Source: Nocardia asteroides (GTDB lineage: Bacteria; Actinomycetota; Actinomycetes; Mycobacteriales; Mycobacteriaceae). Taken from it: a DNA stretch of 64,000 nucleotides. The notes under the pieces were generated by a model. That model was not told the origin of the DNA and made no database searches. It saw only the letters and a list, made by a program, of their open reading frames with translations. The stretch's first letter is position 1; each line of letters begins with the position of its first letter. A program made the translations under genes and the position numbers. The stretch lies in NCBI GenBank assembly GCA_019930625.1, contig CP082844.1:2666001-2730000 (forward strand), read 5' to 3'. Positions 1 to 10,291 of the stretch are shown here, piece by piece.

Positions 1-380
1 CTGCGCAGCAGCGCCCGGATGCGTGCCACGAGTTCCTTCAGCACGAACGGTTTGACCAGGTAGTCGTCGGCGCCGGACTCCAGTCCCCAGATGCGGTCGT
101 CCACCGACGCGCGGGCACTGAGCACACAGATCGGCACGTCGTTGCCCATCGCGCGCAACGCGGTGACCACGCCCGCGCCGTCGAGCACGGGCATGTTCAT
201 GTCCAGCACGATGGCGTCGGGCGCGCTCTCGGTGACGCTACGCAGCGCCTGCGCGCCGTCCCTGGCCACCTGGACGTGAAAGCCGGACAACCGCAGCCCG
301 CGCTCGACCGAGGCGAGCACGTCCTCGTCGTCGTCGACGACGAGGACGGTGGGGGTCGGTGTCTCGGTCACGTCATCCAT
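1..380 (-). CDS. prrA: PrrA-type two-component response regulator (partial, N-terminal receiver)
   Basis: The first 126 codons of a response regulator are present; the gene runs off the left edge, so the DNA-binding domain is outside. The receiver domain has the acidic pocket (VVDDDED, residues 14-20), the phospho-acceptor Asp60 in [11 protein letters not shown], the switch Ser in CVLSARAS and Lys110 in YLVKPF. Stretches such as ERGLRLSGF and SARASVDDR match what I remember of mycobacterial PrrA, the regulator paired with the sensor kinase PrrB; prrB would be expected further left. The ATG lies only 5 bp after the stop of the upstream haemophore-like gene, so the two may share a transcript. 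OmpR-class membership is inferred, since the effector domain is not visible. Confidence 0.85.
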   Translation of the reverse strand, partial: MDDVTETPTPTVLVVDDDEDVLASVERGLRLSGFHVQVARDGAQALRSVTESAPDAIVLDMNMPVLDGAGVVTALRAMGNDVPICVLSARASVDDRIWGLESGADDYLVKPFVLKELVARIRALLR

Positions 381-385
381 TTTGC

Positions 386-772
386 CTAGTAGTTGTGGCA
401 GGACTCGGCCACGATACGGATGGTGTCGCGCAACTGCGCGGTCCGCGGGTCGTTCTCCGCCTGGCGTGCGGCCTCGGGGTTCTGCTCGATGGCCCGCTGC
501 AAGTCGGCCCGGCGCTGCTCGACCGGCTGATCGAACCTGCGCTGCAATTCGGCCTTCTGGTTCGGGTTGGCGTCGAGCATCGCGGCCAGCTGCGGCGCCT
601 TGTCGTGCAGTGCCGCGTCGACCTGGGCGAAGGAGCAGTTCGAGGTCAGCAGCGGCTCGGCGAGTTCCATCGGGCCCGCCGTGGCGATCGCGGGGCTCAG
701 GAACAAGCTGAGCGTGGCGAATCCACCCGCTGCGAGAGCGGCTACGGCGGGACGGCCTGCGGAACGATTCAT
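386..772 (-). CDS. Secreted haemophore-like haem-binding protein
   Basis: A 128-residue protein with a Sec signal peptide (MNRSAGRP, then a hydrophobic stretch ending ATAGP, cleavage near residue 33). The mature part carries two cysteines, one in SNCSF near its start and one in the C-terminal ESCHNY, spanning a helical Gln/Asp-rich segment with the [11 protein letters not shown] signature. This is the pattern of the mycobacterial haemophore (MHB, Rv0203-like) family, whose members bind haem or form a two-cysteine helical bundle outside the cell. The ATG at 772 is chosen because GGAGG (782-786) sits 9 nt upstream and the signal peptide begins there; a longer reading to 832 adds 20 unconvincing residues. 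It lies directly upstream of prrA. Confidence 0.75.
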   Translation of the reverse strand: MNRSAGRPAVAALAAGGFATLSLFLSPAIATAGPMELAEPLLTSNCSFAQVDAALHDKAPQLAAMLDANPNQKAELQRRFDQPVEQRRADLQRAIEQNPEAARQAENDPRTAQLRDTIRIVAESCHNY

Positions 773-894
773 GATGTGTTGCCTCCAGATCATCGAGGGG
801 TTTCGGGGCGGTCTCGAGGCTATTTCGAACAACTGGCAGCGATATGAACGTCCTCTGTGGAAACTCTGAGGACCGTGACCGGGCCGTGCGGAAA

Positions 895-2958
895 TCAGGA
901 CGGCGCAACCGGATCCACGTCGGGTGCGACGACGTGGTCGGGGTTCTCGCTGTTGTCGTGCCCCGGTTCGCGCCCCTGCGGACGCGCCGCGCGGATCTGC
1001 TGCTCCAGCGCCGTGAGCACCCCCGGATCCTCGATGGTGGAAGGCACCTCGAACGTCTCACCGGAGGTGATCTGCCGGATGGTCTTGCGCAGGATCTTGC
1101 CGGACCTGGTCTTGGGCAGCGCCGTCACGATGATGGCGTCGTGGAGCGTGGCGATCGCGCCGACCTGGGCGCGCACGCGCTCGATCAGCTCGTCGCGCAG
1201 CCGGTCCGGATCGATGTCGACACCGGACTTGAGCACCACGTACGCCAGCGGGCGGTGCCCCTTGAGTTCGTCGGGCAACCCGATGACCGCGCATTCGGCC
1301 ACCGCCTCGTGCCCCGCGATGGCCGCCTCGATGCTGCCCGCCGAGAGCCGGTGCCCGGCCATGTTGATCACGTCGTCGCTGCGGCCCAGGACGTACAGGT
1401 AGCCGTCCTCGTCGAAGTAGCCGGAGTCGCCGGTGAGGTAGTGGCCGGGATAGGCGGACAGGTAGGAGCGCTCGTAGCGGGCGTCGTCGCGCCAGAGCCC
1501 GGTGAGCGTGCCGGGCGGCAGCGGCAGGCCGATGACGATATTGCCCTCGGTGTTCGGGGCGACCGCGTTGCCCGAGGAGTCGAGCACGCGTAGTCGATAG
1601 CCCGGCACCGGCACCGAGGCCGAGCCCGGCTTGATCGGCAACTGCCGCAGGCCGAGCGGGTTCGCGCAGATCGGCCAGCCGGTCTCGGTCTGCCACCAGT
1701 GATCGACCACCGGGCAGTCCGAGCGGCCCGCGAGCAAGGTCTCCTCGGCCCAGGTGTAGGTGGCCGGGTCCAGGCGTTCGCCCGCGCAGAACAACGCGCG
1801 CAGCGAGGACAGGTCGTGGCGGTGGGCCAGCTCCGCGTCCGGGTCGGCCTTGCGGATGGCCCGCAGCGCGGTCGGCGCGGTGAACAGCACATCGACCTTG
1901 TGCCGGTCGATGACCCGCCAGTACGCGCTCGCGTCCGGCGTGCCGATCGGCTTGCCTTCGTACAGCAGCGTGGTGGCTCCCACCAGCAGCGGCGCGTAGA
2001 CGATGTAGGAGTGACCGACCACCCAGCCCACGTCGGAAGCGGCCCACATCACGTTGCCCGCGTCGATGTCGTAGATGTTGCGCATGGACCAGGCGAGGGC
2101 GACCGCGTGGCCGCCGTTGTCCCGGACCACGCCCTTCGGCTTCCCGGTGGTGCCGGAGGTATAGAGGATGTAGAGCGGATCGGTCGCGGCGACCGACACC
2201 GGATCGGCCGGTGGCGCGTGCCGGACCGCGTCTTCCCAGTCCAGCCACTGCGCGGCCACGGTCGCGGCCGAACTCGGCAGGTATTCGGTCGCCGGCTGCG
2301 GGGCCGGGAAATGGATGGTGTCGAACTGGGGTCGCTGTTTGACGATCACCGTGCGCGGCGCGGTGGTCTCGGCGAGGTCCAGAGCCCGCAACACGATCGG
2401 CGGGTATTCGATCGTCTTGCCCGGTTCCAGGCCGCCGGAGGCTGTGATGATCAACACCGGCTCCGCGTCATCGATGCGGGCGGCCAGCTCCGGCGCGGCG
2501 AAGCCGCCGAACACCACCGAGTGGACCGCGCCGATGCGGGCGCAGGCCAGCATCGCGATCACCGCTTCGGGGATCATCGGCAGGTAGATCACCACGCGAT
2601 CGCCCGCCGAGACGCCCAGCCGGACCATCGCCCCCGCGAACCGGGACACCTCCTCGAGCAGCTCGGCGTAGGTGTAGACCACAGTGGCGCCGGTCATAGC
2701 GGAGTCGTATATTAGTGCGGGCTGATCGGCGCGGCTGGGGGCATCGGGGGTGGTCGGGTGCACGTGCCGGTCGAGTGCGTTGAAGGAGGTGTTGAGGCGG
2801 GCGTCGGGAAACCACCTGGCCACCGGGCGGGCGCCGGTGTCGAGGATCTGAGTCGGTGCCACGTCCCAGTCGATCGCTTCGGCCGCGCCGGCCCAGAACT
2901 CGGCGGGATCCACCAAGCTGGTCTGATAGGCCGGTCGGTAATCCTGCCGCACGTTCAA
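895..2958 (-). CDS. prpE: Propionyl-CoA synthetase (propionate--CoA ligase)
   Basis: A full-length 687-residue acyl-CoA synthetase of the acetyl/propionyl-CoA ligase family. It would activate propionate (or acetate) with ATP and CoA through an acyl-adenylate in the cytoplasm. The N-terminal ACAS segment ([12 protein letters not shown]) is present. The P-loop [11 protein letters not shown] lies near residues 262-275, WWQTETGWP is intact, and the C-terminal hinge contains the catalytic, acetylation-sensitive lysine in [11 protein letters not shown] near residue 615. PrpE rather than Acs is preferred from length and the NMAGHRLS segment; the distinction is inferential. The start appears to be TTG at 2958 with GGAG 8 nt upstream; GTG at 2952 is an alternative. 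It is transcribed alone toward the haemophore gene, separated by about 120 bp. Confidence 0.85.
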   Translation of the reverse strand: MNVRQDYRPAYQTSLVDPAEFWAGAAEAIDWDVAPTQILDTGARPVARWFPDARLNTSFNALDRHVHPTTPDAPSRADQPALIYDSAMTGATVVYTYAELLEEVSRFAGAMVRLGVSAGDRVVIYLPMIPEAVIAMLACARIGAVHSVVFGGFAAPELAARIDDAEPVLIITASGGLEPGKTIEYPPIVLRALDLAETTAPRTVIVKQRPQFDTIHFPAPQPATEYLPSSAATVAAQWLDWEDAVRHAPPADPVSVAATDPLYILYTSGTTGKPKGVVRDNGGHAVALAWSMRNIYDIDAGNVMWAASDVGWVVGHSYIVYAPLLVGATTLLYEGKPIGTPDASAYWRVIDRHKVDVLFTAPTALRAIRKADPDAELAHRHDLSSLRALFCAGERLDPATYTWAEETLLAGRSDCPVVDHWWQTETGWPICANPLGLRQLPIKPGSASVPVPGYRLRVLDSSGNAVAPNTEGNIVIGLPLPPGTLTGLWRDDARYERSYLSAYPGHYLTGDSGYFDEDGYLYVLGRSDDVINMAGHRLSAGSIEAAIAGHEAVAECAVIGLPDELKGHRPLAYVVLKSGVDIDPDRLRDELIERVRAQVGAIATLHDAIIVTALPKTRSGKILRKTIRQITSGETFEVPSTIEDPGVLTALEQQIRAARPQGREPGHDNSENPDHVVAPDVDPVAPS

Positions 2959-3237
2959 CCCCGTGACTCCCTAACCTCGCCTCGATGCCCGCCTCGATAG
3001 ATCTGGTTGATTGTGGCAGACTTCACGCGACGCCCGGGTGGGTGCCGCGACCTCTGGTTTTGCCTGGAATCGGCAGGTCAATGATCGCGACATCACGCCC
3101 CGTCACCCAAGAAGTTATTGATCCGTTAGAATCTGATGTCACTTATTTGGGCCGTCGTAGACGCAATTTCTCGGCCAGCCGCAGCTCTCGGCCAGCTCCA
3201 CCTGTCGAGCCAAGCACGCGATGTGGAGGTTCGGTTG

Positions 3238-3270
3238 ATGGCGCGTGGTAGAGGCCAGTTTGGAAAGTGA
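3238..3270 (+). other. Possible 10-codon leader ORF overlapping the cvnA start
   Basis: ATG at 3238 follows a good ribosome site (GGAGG, 3225-3229, spacing 8) and reads [10 protein letters not shown] before TGA at 3268-3270. The reading frame differs from cvnA, whose candidate starts (GTG 3245, TTG 3260, ATG 3278) lie within or just after it. It may be a leader that couples translation into cvnA, or an indel may have separated the true start from the gene. I cannot tell which. Confidence 0.35.
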
Positions 3271-6200
3271 GTGGGAGATGCGTGACGCCGCTAGGTCTGG
3301 CAGTAGCCGCTGGGCGCTCGGCAACTGGGACCTGCGCTGGAAGGTGACGGCGGTGCTCGCCGTGCCTCTGGCGGTCGCGGTCGGGCTCGGCGTGTCCAGG
3401 ATCTCCTCGGAGTTCGCGGAATCGAACCGGCTCGCCGACATCGCCGAGAACATCTCCGCCATCCCGGTGGTCACCGGGCTCAGCGCGCAGACCGCGACCA
3501 CCGCGAGTTCGCAGATGGTCACGCTCGCGCCGAACACGTCCATCGTGACCGATCAGAACCTGGCGGATCTGGACAAAGCGATCGCCAACGCGGAGAAGTC
3601 GGTCGAACGGTTGAGCAGCGTGCCGGGTGCGCGCGCCTCGTTGGAGAGCATGCTCAACCAGGCCAAAGCCGTCCGCGCCCAAGGTAAAGGCGCCACCGTT
3701 GGTCCGGCCTCGGATACCGTCGCGTTGATCGACCGCGTCCGCAATGACAGCGTGAATATCGTCGAAACCACGGTCGGCCAGGTCAGCGACAGCGGGGTCG
3801 ACGCGGCCAAACTGCGGCTGGTCGACTCGCTCAACACCCGTGCCGCGCTGGTCAGTGTGGTCGCCTCCTTCCCGGAGGTGTTGCGCTCCCAGCAGGCAGG
3901 CGTGCAGAGCTTCCTCATCGCGTCCAGCACAGAGCGTGCGCTGCTCAACGTGGTCGCGCACCGCTTCCCCGACGGCGACACCTCGATCGCCGATCTGCGG
4001 GCGGGCATCGACACCAGGGTCGCGCTGCTGACCAGCCCGCAGGCTCAGGCCGGCCAGCTCCCGATCGGTGACCTGAAGAAGTCGCTGACCGACAGCCTCG
4101 CGGTCTACGAGCACGTCGTCGGCAAGTCGACCAAGGACATCGACGCCGCGATGCAATCGCTGGTGTCCACGGCCCAGCGCGACGCGTGGACCTACACCGC
4201 GGTCGTCATCGCGACCATCCTCGCCGCCCTCCTGCTCGCCGTCTTCGTCGCCCGCTCGATGATCGTCCCGCTGCACCGGCTGCGTCTGGCCGCGCTGCGC
4301 GTGGCCGAGAGCGATCTGCCGCACGAGGTCGCCCAGCTCCGCAACGGCGCCTCGCCGGAGGAAGTGCCGCTGGAGCCGATGCCGGTGCGCAGCACCGAGG
4401 AGATCGGCCAGCTGGCCCGCGCGGTCGACGACATCCACGGCCAGGCGCTGCGCCTGGCGAGCGACCAGGCGAAGATGCGTTCGCAGGTCAACGACATGTT
4501 CGAGACCTTGGCGCGGCGGTCCAAGTCGCTCGTCGACCATCAGCTCACCCTCATCGAGGCGATGGAGTACGACGAGAAGGACCCGCGCCTGCTGGAGAAC
4601 CTGTTCCGGCTGGACCATCTCGCCGCACGTATGCGCCGTAACGGCGACAACCTGCTGATTCTCGCGGGCACCAGGCAGCGCCGCGCCAAGTCCGCCCCGG
4701 TCGAGATCGCCGACGTGCTGCGCGCCGCGATCTCCGAGGTCGAGGACTACGAGCGCGTGAAGCTCGGCGCCACGCCGCGCGGTTCGCTGAAGGAGCCCGC
4801 CGCCTCCGACCTCGCGCATCTGTTCGCCGAGTTGCTGGACAACGCGCTGCGCGCCTCGCCGCCGGAGACCGACGTCAAGTTCACTTTCGCGCAGGCGCAC
4901 GACCAGGGCCTGCTCATCGAGGTGGCCGACCGCGGCATCGGTATGCCGCCCGCCGAGATGGCCGACATCAACCGCCGGTTGGAGCAGACCGCCGAACCGG
5001 GTCCGGACACGGCCCGCCACATGGGTCTGTTCGTCGTCGGCAGGCTCGCCGAGCGGCACGGTCTGACCGTGCGGTTGCGCCCGACCTTCGACACCGCGCG
5101 CGATCCCGGCGTGACGGTGACCGTGCACGTGCCGGTCGGACTGATCGTCGCGGGCAAGCCGAGCGCGGGGCAGCCCGTCACCCCGCAGCCTTCGCCGCAG
5201 GCCGCCGCACCGCAGCGTCCGTCGGCGCCGTCCTCCATGCAGATGCGGGCCGTCACGCGGACTCCTGGGGGCAATGTCATGGTCACCGTCGATCCCGGGG
5301 TGAGCGGCCCCATCCCGGCCGCGAGCTCCACGCCCACGGCCACACCCACCGCCTCGCCCAGCGGTCCGGTCCCCACCGGTCCCGGCGGGCTGCCGCAACG
5401 GCAGCCGGGTTCGGCGATGCCTTCGTCCGGCATGCGCTCGGACGCCCAGCAGCAGAGTGCGAGTCTGCGGCCCGCGCCGGGTCAGCAGGCGCCCAGCGGT
5501 CCGCAGCGCGGCAAGCTCGCCGCGGCCAACCTGCCCAAGCGCACGCTGAACCCCGGCGGTCCGCCGCCGCGCCAGCCCGGTGGCCCCGCGGAGCAGCCCG
5601 GTGCGGGCCTGCCGCCGCGCGAGCCGACGTCCGGCGAACTGCCGGTGCGTCAGCCGGGCGCCAACGGGGTGCCGCAGCCGAGCACCGGCCTGCCGCAGCG
5701 CCAGCCGGGCGCGAACGGCGCGCCGTCGCGGGACGCGTCGAGCGGTTTGCCTCAGCGTGAGTCGGCTTCCGGTGGTTTGCCGCAGCGTGATCCGGCGAGT
5801 GGTCTGCCGCAGCGGGACTCCGCGAGTGGTTTGCCGCAGCGTTCGTCGGCTTCCGGTGGTCTGCCGCAGCGTGATCCGGCGAGTAGCCTGCCGCAGCGCG
5901 ACACCGGTCTGAGCGGTCTGCCGCAGCGTGAGTCGGCTTCCGGTGGTCTGCCGCAGCGTGATCCGGCGAGTGGTCTGCCGCAGCGGGAGACCGGTCTGAG
6001 CGGTCTGCCGCAGCGGGACTCCGCGAGTGGTCTGCCGCAGCGTGAGTCCGCCTCGGGTGGCCTGCCCCAGCGGGAGCCGGGCATGACGGGCCTGCCCCAG
6101 CGTGAGCCCGGTTCCACGGGACTACCTCCGCGTGAGCCCGGTCCCACCGGCCTACCCCAGCGGCAGCCGGGTTCGAACGGTGTGCCGCAGCGTGAGTCGG

Positions 6201-7153
6201 CAGCGGGTGATCTGCCGCGACGTGAGTCCGCCTCTGGTGGTCTGCCGCAGCGTGAGCCGGGTGTCACCGGCCTGCCGCCGCGTCAGCCGGCGCCGAACCT
6301 ACCGCAGCGCGACGCGGCGCCCGGCGGTCTGCCGCAGCGTGAACCGAGTAACGGCCTGCCACAGCGGGATTCCGGTGCCCACCGTCTCCCGCAACGCGAG
6401 TCCGCCAACGGCTTGCCGCAGCGGGAGCCGGGCTCAGGAGCACTGCCCGCCGTCAACGGCCTCCCGCAACGAGACGCGTCCCCGAGCGGTCTGCCGCAGC
6501 GTGAGCCGGGCGCGGTGCACGGCCTGCCGCAGCGTCCGCCCGCGCCGTCGGGCCCGCCGCAGCGTGAGAGCGGACTGACCGGCCTGCCGCAGCGGCAGCC
6601 GGGCGCACAGGCGCCGCAGCGCCAGCCGGTGCCGCCGGGTATCGCGCTGCCGCAACGGGACCGCGGTGGCCAGCACGCCGCGAGCGAAGATCAGCCCGCC
6701 ACCGCGTCGGGCCGTGATCCCGGCAAGCACAGCTTCCGGTCGAACCCGGCCAAGACGGCGTCGTTCTTCCAGACCAGGCTGCAACCCGCCGACGAGCCGG
6801 GGGCGTCTATGGGAGGAACGCCGATCTTCGCCGAGATGATGTCGGCGTGGCTGTCGGATCCCAACGCGGACCGGTCGCAGGTGGCCGCCTCCTTCGAATC
6901 GCCGGGTGACGAAGGGTGGCAAGCGGCTCGCCGCGCCAGCGAGGCGCAGACCGAGACGAAAACGGCGGCCGGCTTGCCGCAACGCAATCCGGGCGGAAGG
7001 CTTGTCCCCGGCGGCGTGACCGGTGCGGCGGACCGGGCGCCGCGCCGCGACCCAGAAACGATCAGGTCCAGCTTGAGTCGTCACCAGCAGGGCGTCCGGG
7101 ATGGCCGCGCAATGAGAGCAATGAACCTAACCGGAGATAAAGGAGACCGATGA
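3245..7153 (+). CDS. Conservon sensor CvnA: nitrate/nitrite-sensing histidine-kinase-like ATPase with LPQR repeat tail
   Basis: About 1,300 residues. A first membrane helix lies near residues 30-48 and a second near 315-335, enclosing an extracellular helical sensing domain of the nitrate/nitrite (NIT) type. HAMP and coiled-coil segments follow, then an HATPase_c domain with an N box ([13 protein letters not shown], about 527) and G1 box (DRGIGMPP, about 562). The dimerisation part lacks an obvious phospho-acceptor H box, as in conservon kinases. From about residue 715 the protein becomes a Pro/Gln/Arg-rich tail with about 28 LPQR motifs, ending in a short conserved-looking segment. The stop overlaps the roadblock gene by ATGA, and the order cvnA-B-C-D matches streptomycete conservons, which signal through a membrane G-protein-like complex. 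The start is uncertain: GTG 3245 is the outer limit, TTG 3260 and ATG 3278 are alternatives. Confidence 0.85.
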   Translation: MVEASLESEWEMRDAARSGSSRWALGNWDLRWKVTAVLAVPLAVAVGLGVSRISSEFAESNRLADIAENISAIPVVTGLSAQTATTASSQMVTLAPNTSIVTDQNLADLDKAIANAEKSVERLSSVPGARASLESMLNQAKAVRAQGKGATVGPASDTVALIDRVRNDSVNIVETTVGQVSDSGVDAAKLRLVDSLNTRAALVSVVASFPEVLRSQQAGVQSFLIASSTERALLNVVAHRFPDGDTSIADLRAGIDTRVALLTSPQAQAGQLPIGDLKKSLTDSLAVYEHVVGKSTKDIDAAMQSLVSTAQRDAWTYTAVVIATILAALLLAVFVARSMIVPLHRLRLAALRVAESDLPHEVAQLRNGASPEEVPLEPMPVRSTEEIGQLARAVDDIHGQALRLASDQAKMRSQVNDMFETLARRSKSLVDHQLTLIEAMEYDEKDPRLLENLFRLDHLAARMRRNGDNLLILAGTRQRRAKSAPVEIADVLRAAISEVEDYERVKLGATPRGSLKEPAASDLAHLFAELLDNALRASPPETDVKFTFAQAHDQGLLIEVADRGIGMPPAEMADINRRLEQTAEPGPDTARHMGLFVVGRLAERHGLTVRLRPTFDTARDPGVTVTVHVPVGLIVAGKPSAGQPVTPQPSPQAAAPQRPSAPSSMQMRAVTRTPGGNVMVTVDPGVSGPIPAASSTPTATPTASPSGPVPTGPGGLPQRQPGSAMPSSGMRSDAQQQSASLRPAPGQQAPSGPQRGKLAAANLPKRTLNPGGPPPRQPGGPAEQPGAGLPPREPTSGELPVRQPGANGVPQPSTGLPQRQPGANGAPSRDASSGLPQRESASGGLPQRDPASGLPQRDSASGLPQRSSASGGLPQRDPASSLPQRDTGLSGLPQRESASGGLPQRDPASGLPQRETGLSGLPQRDSASGLPQRESASGGLPQREPGMTGLPQREPGSTGLPPREPGPTGLPQRQPGSNGVPQRESAAGDLPRRESASGGLPQREPGVTGLPPRQPAPNLPQRDAAPGGLPQREPSNGLPQRDSGAHRLPQRESANGLPQREPGSGALPAVNGLPQRDASPSGLPQREPGAVHGLPQRPPAPSGPPQRESGLTGLPQRQPGAQAPQRQPVPPGIALPQRDRGGQHAASEDQPATASGRDPGKHSFRSNPAKTASFFQTRLQPADEPGASMGGTPIFAEMMSAWLSDPNADRSQVAASFESPGDEGWQAARRASEAQTETKTAAGLPQRNPGGRLVPGGVTGAADRAPRRDPETIRSSLSRHQQGVRDGRAMRAMNLTGDKGDR
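5385..6660 (+). repeat. Tandem LPQR-coding repeats in cvnA
   Basis: An imperfect in-frame repeat with core peptide GLPQR plus a spacer of about 5-9 residues such as ESASG, DPASG or EPGMT. It is most regular at 5739-6080, where 27- to 54-bp units are nearly identical at DNA level (ctgccgcagcgtgatccggc recurs). By hand I count 28 exact LPQR tetrapeptides in the protein, plus variants (LPPR, VPQR, LPRR). Near-identity in the middle and divergence at both ends suggests recent expansion by slippage or unequal exchange. Confidence 0.9.
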
Positions 7154-7563
7154 ACCCCGATCTAGGTGGTACGAATCGTCAGCTGGATTGGCTGGTTTCG
7201 AACTTTGCCAACGAGGTTCCTGGCGTAGCCCATGCCGTCCTGGTCTCGGCTGACGGCCTACTCATGGCCGCGAGTGCCCAGCTGCCCGTCGACCGCGCCG
7301 AGCAGCTGTCGGCCGTCACGGCTGGTCTGGCCAGCCTGTCAGTCGGAGTGTCGAACCTGTTCGAGGGTGGCACCGTGCTGCAGTCCGTCGTCGAGATGGA
7401 GCACGGTTACCTGCTACTCATGGCTGTCGGCGACGGTTCCTATCTCGCGGTGCTGACCAACACTTCGTGTGACATCGGTCAGGTCGGTTACGAGATGGCT
7501 CTGTTGGTCGAGCGTGTTGGCCAGACTGTTCAGGCCACACCACGCGTCACGATGGGTTCCTGA
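7150..7563 (+). CDS. Roadblock/LC7-domain protein CvnB
   Basis: A 137-residue single-domain roadblock/LC7 protein: [16 protein letters not shown] opens the helix, followed by [15 protein letters not shown] and the conserved [18 protein letters not shown] strands. Family members act as regulators of small GTPases, comparable to MglB; in conservons CvnB associates with the CvnA membrane sensor and the CvnD GTPase. The ATG overlaps the cvnA stop by 4 bp, indicating translational coupling, with GGAG just upstream. The gene is a normal length for the family. Confidence 0.92.
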   Translation: MNPDLGGTNRQLDWLVSNFANEVPGVAHAVLVSADGLLMAASAQLPVDRAEQLSAVTAGLASLSVGVSNLFEGGTVLQSVVEMEHGYLLLMAVGDGSYLAVLTNTSCDIGQVGYEMALLVERVGQTVQATPRVTMGS

Positions 7564-7570
7564 TGGTGGG

Positions 7571-7945
7571 ATGGACATAGAAGATCACCGCGTGGGGAGC
7601 GCCGAGCCGAGCCTCGTCCGCCCATACTCGCTGACCGCAGGCCGTACCAGGCCCGCGGTCGAGTTGGCGTTGGAGGCCCTCGTCGCATCGCATCCGGTCG
7701 CCCTGGAGCGGCAGTTCGAACTGACCAACATCGAGACGTCAATCGTGGAGTTGTGCAGAGAATCGCCGTCCGTTGCCGAGGTGGCAGCCCGATTGGGTAT
7801 CCCTATCGGGGTGGCACGTGTGCTCGTGGCCGATTTGATCGAGGCCGGGCACGTGCGCGTATCGGCGACTTTGAAAGACGATTCCAGCGACGATGAGCGT
7901 CGCGAGCTGATCGAAAGGGTTCTCAGTGGACTCCGGCGTATTTGA
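7571..7945 (+). CDS. DUF742 protein CvnC
   Basis: A 124-residue DUF742 protein, the third conservon component. It has the family-typical N-terminal VRPYSLTAGRTRP motif and a winged-helix-like C-terminal half (SVAEVAARLGIPIGVARVLVADLIEAGHV) ending LIERVLSGLRRI. The function is unknown at molecular level; in conservons it is thought to join the membrane complex with CvnA, B and D. ATG 7571 is chosen because the DUF742 homology begins at once, while a longer upstream reading to 7469 lies inside cvnB. Its 3' end overlaps cvnD by 20 bp. Confidence 0.9.
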   Translation: MDIEDHRVGSAEPSLVRPYSLTAGRTRPAVELALEALVASHPVALERQFELTNIETSIVELCRESPSVAEVAARLGIPIGVARVLVADLIEAGHVRVSATLKDDSSDDERRELIERVLSGLRRI

Positions 7946-8528
7946 TTCGACGGCGCAGGTCGACACTCGTACCAGCAAGCCAACATCGGCGAAGATCGTG
8001 GTCGCGGGTGGCTTCGGTGTCGGTAAGACCACGTTGGTCGGTGCTGTCTCGGAGATTGTTCCGCTGCGCACCGAGGCATTGGTGACCAATGCGAGCGCCG
8101 GGATCGACAACCTGACCGGTATTCCGATGAAGTCGACCACCACCGTGGCGATGGACTTCGGCCGGATCAGTCTCGCCGACGATTTGGTGTTGTACCTGTT
8201 CGGCACGCCTGGTCAGTATCGATTCTGGTTCATGTGGGACGACCTGATCCGCGGCGCCATCGGCGCCGTGGTGCTGGTCGACACCCGCAGGCTGGAGGAC
8301 AGCTTCGCGGCCGTCGACTATTTCGAAGCGCGCGGCCTGCCTTTCCTGGTGGCGCTCAACGAATTCGACGATGCGCCGCGATACCCGATCGAGGACATCC
8401 GGCAGGCGCTCGCGGTGCCTGCCGATGTGCCGATCCTGTCCATCGATGCCCGTCGTCGTGAGCCGGCCAAGCAGGCCCTGGTCGCGCTCACCGAGTACGC
8501 GCTACGCAAGGTGATGCAGGGCTACTGA
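7926..8528 (+). CDS. Conservon small GTPase CvnD
   Basis: A 200-residue Ras-like GTP-binding protein. It shows the P-loop GGFGVGKTTLV (residues 28-38), a switch I threonine region, the G3 motif FGTPGQYRFWFMWDDL in which Gly-Gln replaces the usual DxxGQ spacing, and the G4-like NEFDD. This is the MglA/conservon ATP/GTP-binding protein family, the presumed signalling switch of the complex and probably membrane-associated through its partners. The GTG start at 7926 lies inside the end of cvnC, so the two are translationally coupled. No P450 gene (cvnE) follows, unlike several Streptomyces conservons; the operon appears to end here. Confidence 0.92.
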   Translation: MDSGVFDSTAQVDTRTSKPTSAKIVVAGGFGVGKTTLVGAVSEIVPLRTEALVTNASAGIDNLTGIPMKSTTTVAMDFGRISLADDLVLYLFGTPGQYRFWFMWDDLIRGAIGAVVLVDTRRLEDSFAAVDYFEARGLPFLVALNEFDDAPRYPIEDIRQALAVPADVPILSIDARRREPAKQALVALTEYALRKVMQGY

Positions 8529-8579
8529 GTGTTCGCGTGGCTTGCCTGCGCGCCGGGTAGGGCCGGATAGGCTCGCCCG

Positions 8580-10175
8580 GTGCGTACTTCGGCGCGAGAG
8601 TTGCTCGAGCAATTGCTCGACACGAACTCGTTCGTCAGCTGGGACCGGCCGCCGGTGACGGTGGCCGCTTCCCCGCAGTACCGCGATGCCTTGCGGAAGG
8701 CGGCGGTCGCGGCGGGCGTCGACGAATCGGTGCTCACCGGGGAAGGGCTGTTGCGAGGTCGGCGCGTGGCCGTCATCGCCTGTGAGTTCGGATTTCTGGC
8801 GGGTTCGATCGGAGTAGCGGCGGCGGAACGGATCGTCTCGGCGGTCGAGCGCGCCACCGAACTCGGGCTGCCGCTGGTCGCTTCGCCGACCTCCGGCGGC
8901 ACCAGGATGCAGGAGGGCACTGTCGCCTTCGTGCAGATGGTGAAGATCGCGGGTGCGGTCGCGGCGCACAAGTCGGCTGGTCATCCCTACCTCGTCTACC
9001 TGCGCAATCCTACGATGGGCGGTGTCTTCGCCTCCTGGGGTTCGCTGGGCCACATCACTTTCGCCGAACCCGGGGCGCTCATCGGGTTCCTCGGCCCCCG
9101 GGTCTATCAGGCCCTGTACGGCAAAGCGTTTCCGGAAGGCGTGCAGACCGCGGAGAACCTGTATCGCCGCGGGGTCATCGACGGCGTGCTGCCGATCCCG
9201 GTGTTCCGCCGTATCGCCCACCGTGCGTTGAGTGTGTTCAGCGGAGTCGCGTTGCCCGATTCCGCTGCGACCCGGAGCCACTCGGATCCCGAGATGCCTT
9301 CGCCACCTGGAACGCCCAGGCCCACAGCGCCGATCCCTGTCGGGGAAACGACTGAGGCTGGAAAAGAACGAATCCGGTCCGACGACCAGCGGAGCCCCGC
9401 TGCGGGTGACTCGGTGTGGCAGTCGGTTCTCATCTCCCGCCGACCCCACCGGCCCGGCCTCCGTGAGCTGTTACGCCATGTCACACAACGTGTTCCGCTC
9501 AGCGGCACCGGGCAGGGGGAGTCCGATCGCACGGCCGTGCTCGCGCTCGGTCGTTTCCGTGGGCAGCCATGCGTGGTGTTCGGGCACGACCGGCGTGGCC
9601 AGCAAGGTGAGAACACCATGGGTCCTGCGGCCCTGCGTGAGGCGCGGCGCAGTATGGCGCTTGCCCAGGAGTTGCGGTTGCCGCTGGTTCTGGTCATCGA
9701 TACGGTGGGCGCCGCGCTCTCGAAGGAGGCCGAGGAACGCGGGCTGGCGCCCGAGATCGCCCGCTGCATCGCGGATCTGGTGACGCTGGACACCCCGACC
9801 GTCTCGGTGCTGCTCGGCCAGGGCACCGGCGGTGGCGCGCTGGCGCTGCTGCCCGCCGACCGGGTGCTCGCCGCCACGCACGCGTGGCTGGCCCCGCTGC
9901 CGCCGGAAGGCGCAAGCGCGATCGTCTTCCGTGACATCGACCATGCGCCGGAACTCGCTGCGGCGCAACGGATCAGCGCCGCCGATCTGCTTGCCGACGG
10001 CGTCGTCGACCGGATCGTGCCCGAGTTTCCCGACGCCGCGGACGAGCCGGTGGACTTCGCCCGCCGGATGGTGTCCGCGATCGCGCGCGAACTGGCGAGC
10101 TTGCGCGCCCAGCCGGAATCGGAACTGCTCGCGGCCCGCCGAGCGCGTTACCGGCGGCTCGGCCTGACAAGCTGA
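8580..10175 (+). CDS. accD3: Fused carboxyltransferase beta/alpha subunit of an acyl-CoA carboxylase, AccD3-like
   Basis: A 531-residue protein with two crotonase-fold carboxyltransferase halves. The N-terminal, AccD-like half has SFVSWD, GEGLLRGRRVAVIACEF, GSIGVAAAERI and the oxyanion glycines SPTSGGTRMQEG. The C-terminal, AccA-like half has NTMGPAALREARR, LVLVIDTVGAALS and GQGTGGGALALLPADRVL. It would transfer carboxyl from biotin to acetyl- or propionyl-CoA for malonyl-CoA/fatty-acid synthesis. The order and many phrases agree with my memory of M. tuberculosis AccD3, a beta/alpha fusion. An insert rich in Pro/Thr links the halves (about residues 235-275). GTG 8580 is the first in-frame start. 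The biotin carboxylase/carrier partner is not in the window. Confidence 0.85.
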   Translation: MRTSARELLEQLLDTNSFVSWDRPPVTVAASPQYRDALRKAAVAAGVDESVLTGEGLLRGRRVAVIACEFGFLAGSIGVAAAERIVSAVERATELGLPLVASPTSGGTRMQEGTVAFVQMVKIAGAVAAHKSAGHPYLVYLRNPTMGGVFASWGSLGHITFAEPGALIGFLGPRVYQALYGKAFPEGVQTAENLYRRGVIDGVLPIPVFRRIAHRALSVFSGVALPDSAATRSHSDPEMPSPPGTPRPTAPIPVGETTEAGKERIRSDDQRSPAAGDSVWQSVLISRRPHRPGLRELLRHVTQRVPLSGTGQGESDRTAVLALGRFRGQPCVVFGHDRRGQQGENTMGPAALREARRSMALAQELRLPLVLVIDTVGAALSKEAEERGLAPEIARCIADLVTLDTPTVSVLLGQGTGGGALALLPADRVLAATHAWLAPLPPEGASAIVFRDIDHAPELAAAQRISAADLLADGVVDRIVPEFPDAADEPVDFARRMVSAIARELASLRAQPESELLAARRARYRRLGLTS

Positions 10176-10291
10176 CCAGCCGGCGCAACGCGACCCCTGC
10201 CGATCCGAAGCACCCGTCTTCCAGCAAATTGCGGGCCAACACACCCGAGGGCGTGATTGACGGCTCGCCGCCGCACTTCTACCGTCGGAAT

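Noticed and set aside
3143..5398. A 751-codon open frame on the minus strand opposite cvnA
   Set aside because: Shadow of a high-GC gene: Arg/Gly/His-rich, no domains, and cvnA on the plus strand has clear conserved motifs.
5739..6080. The regular repeats as a CRISPR array
   Set aside because: The repeats are coding and keep reading frame with variable residues; no unique spacers of constant length.
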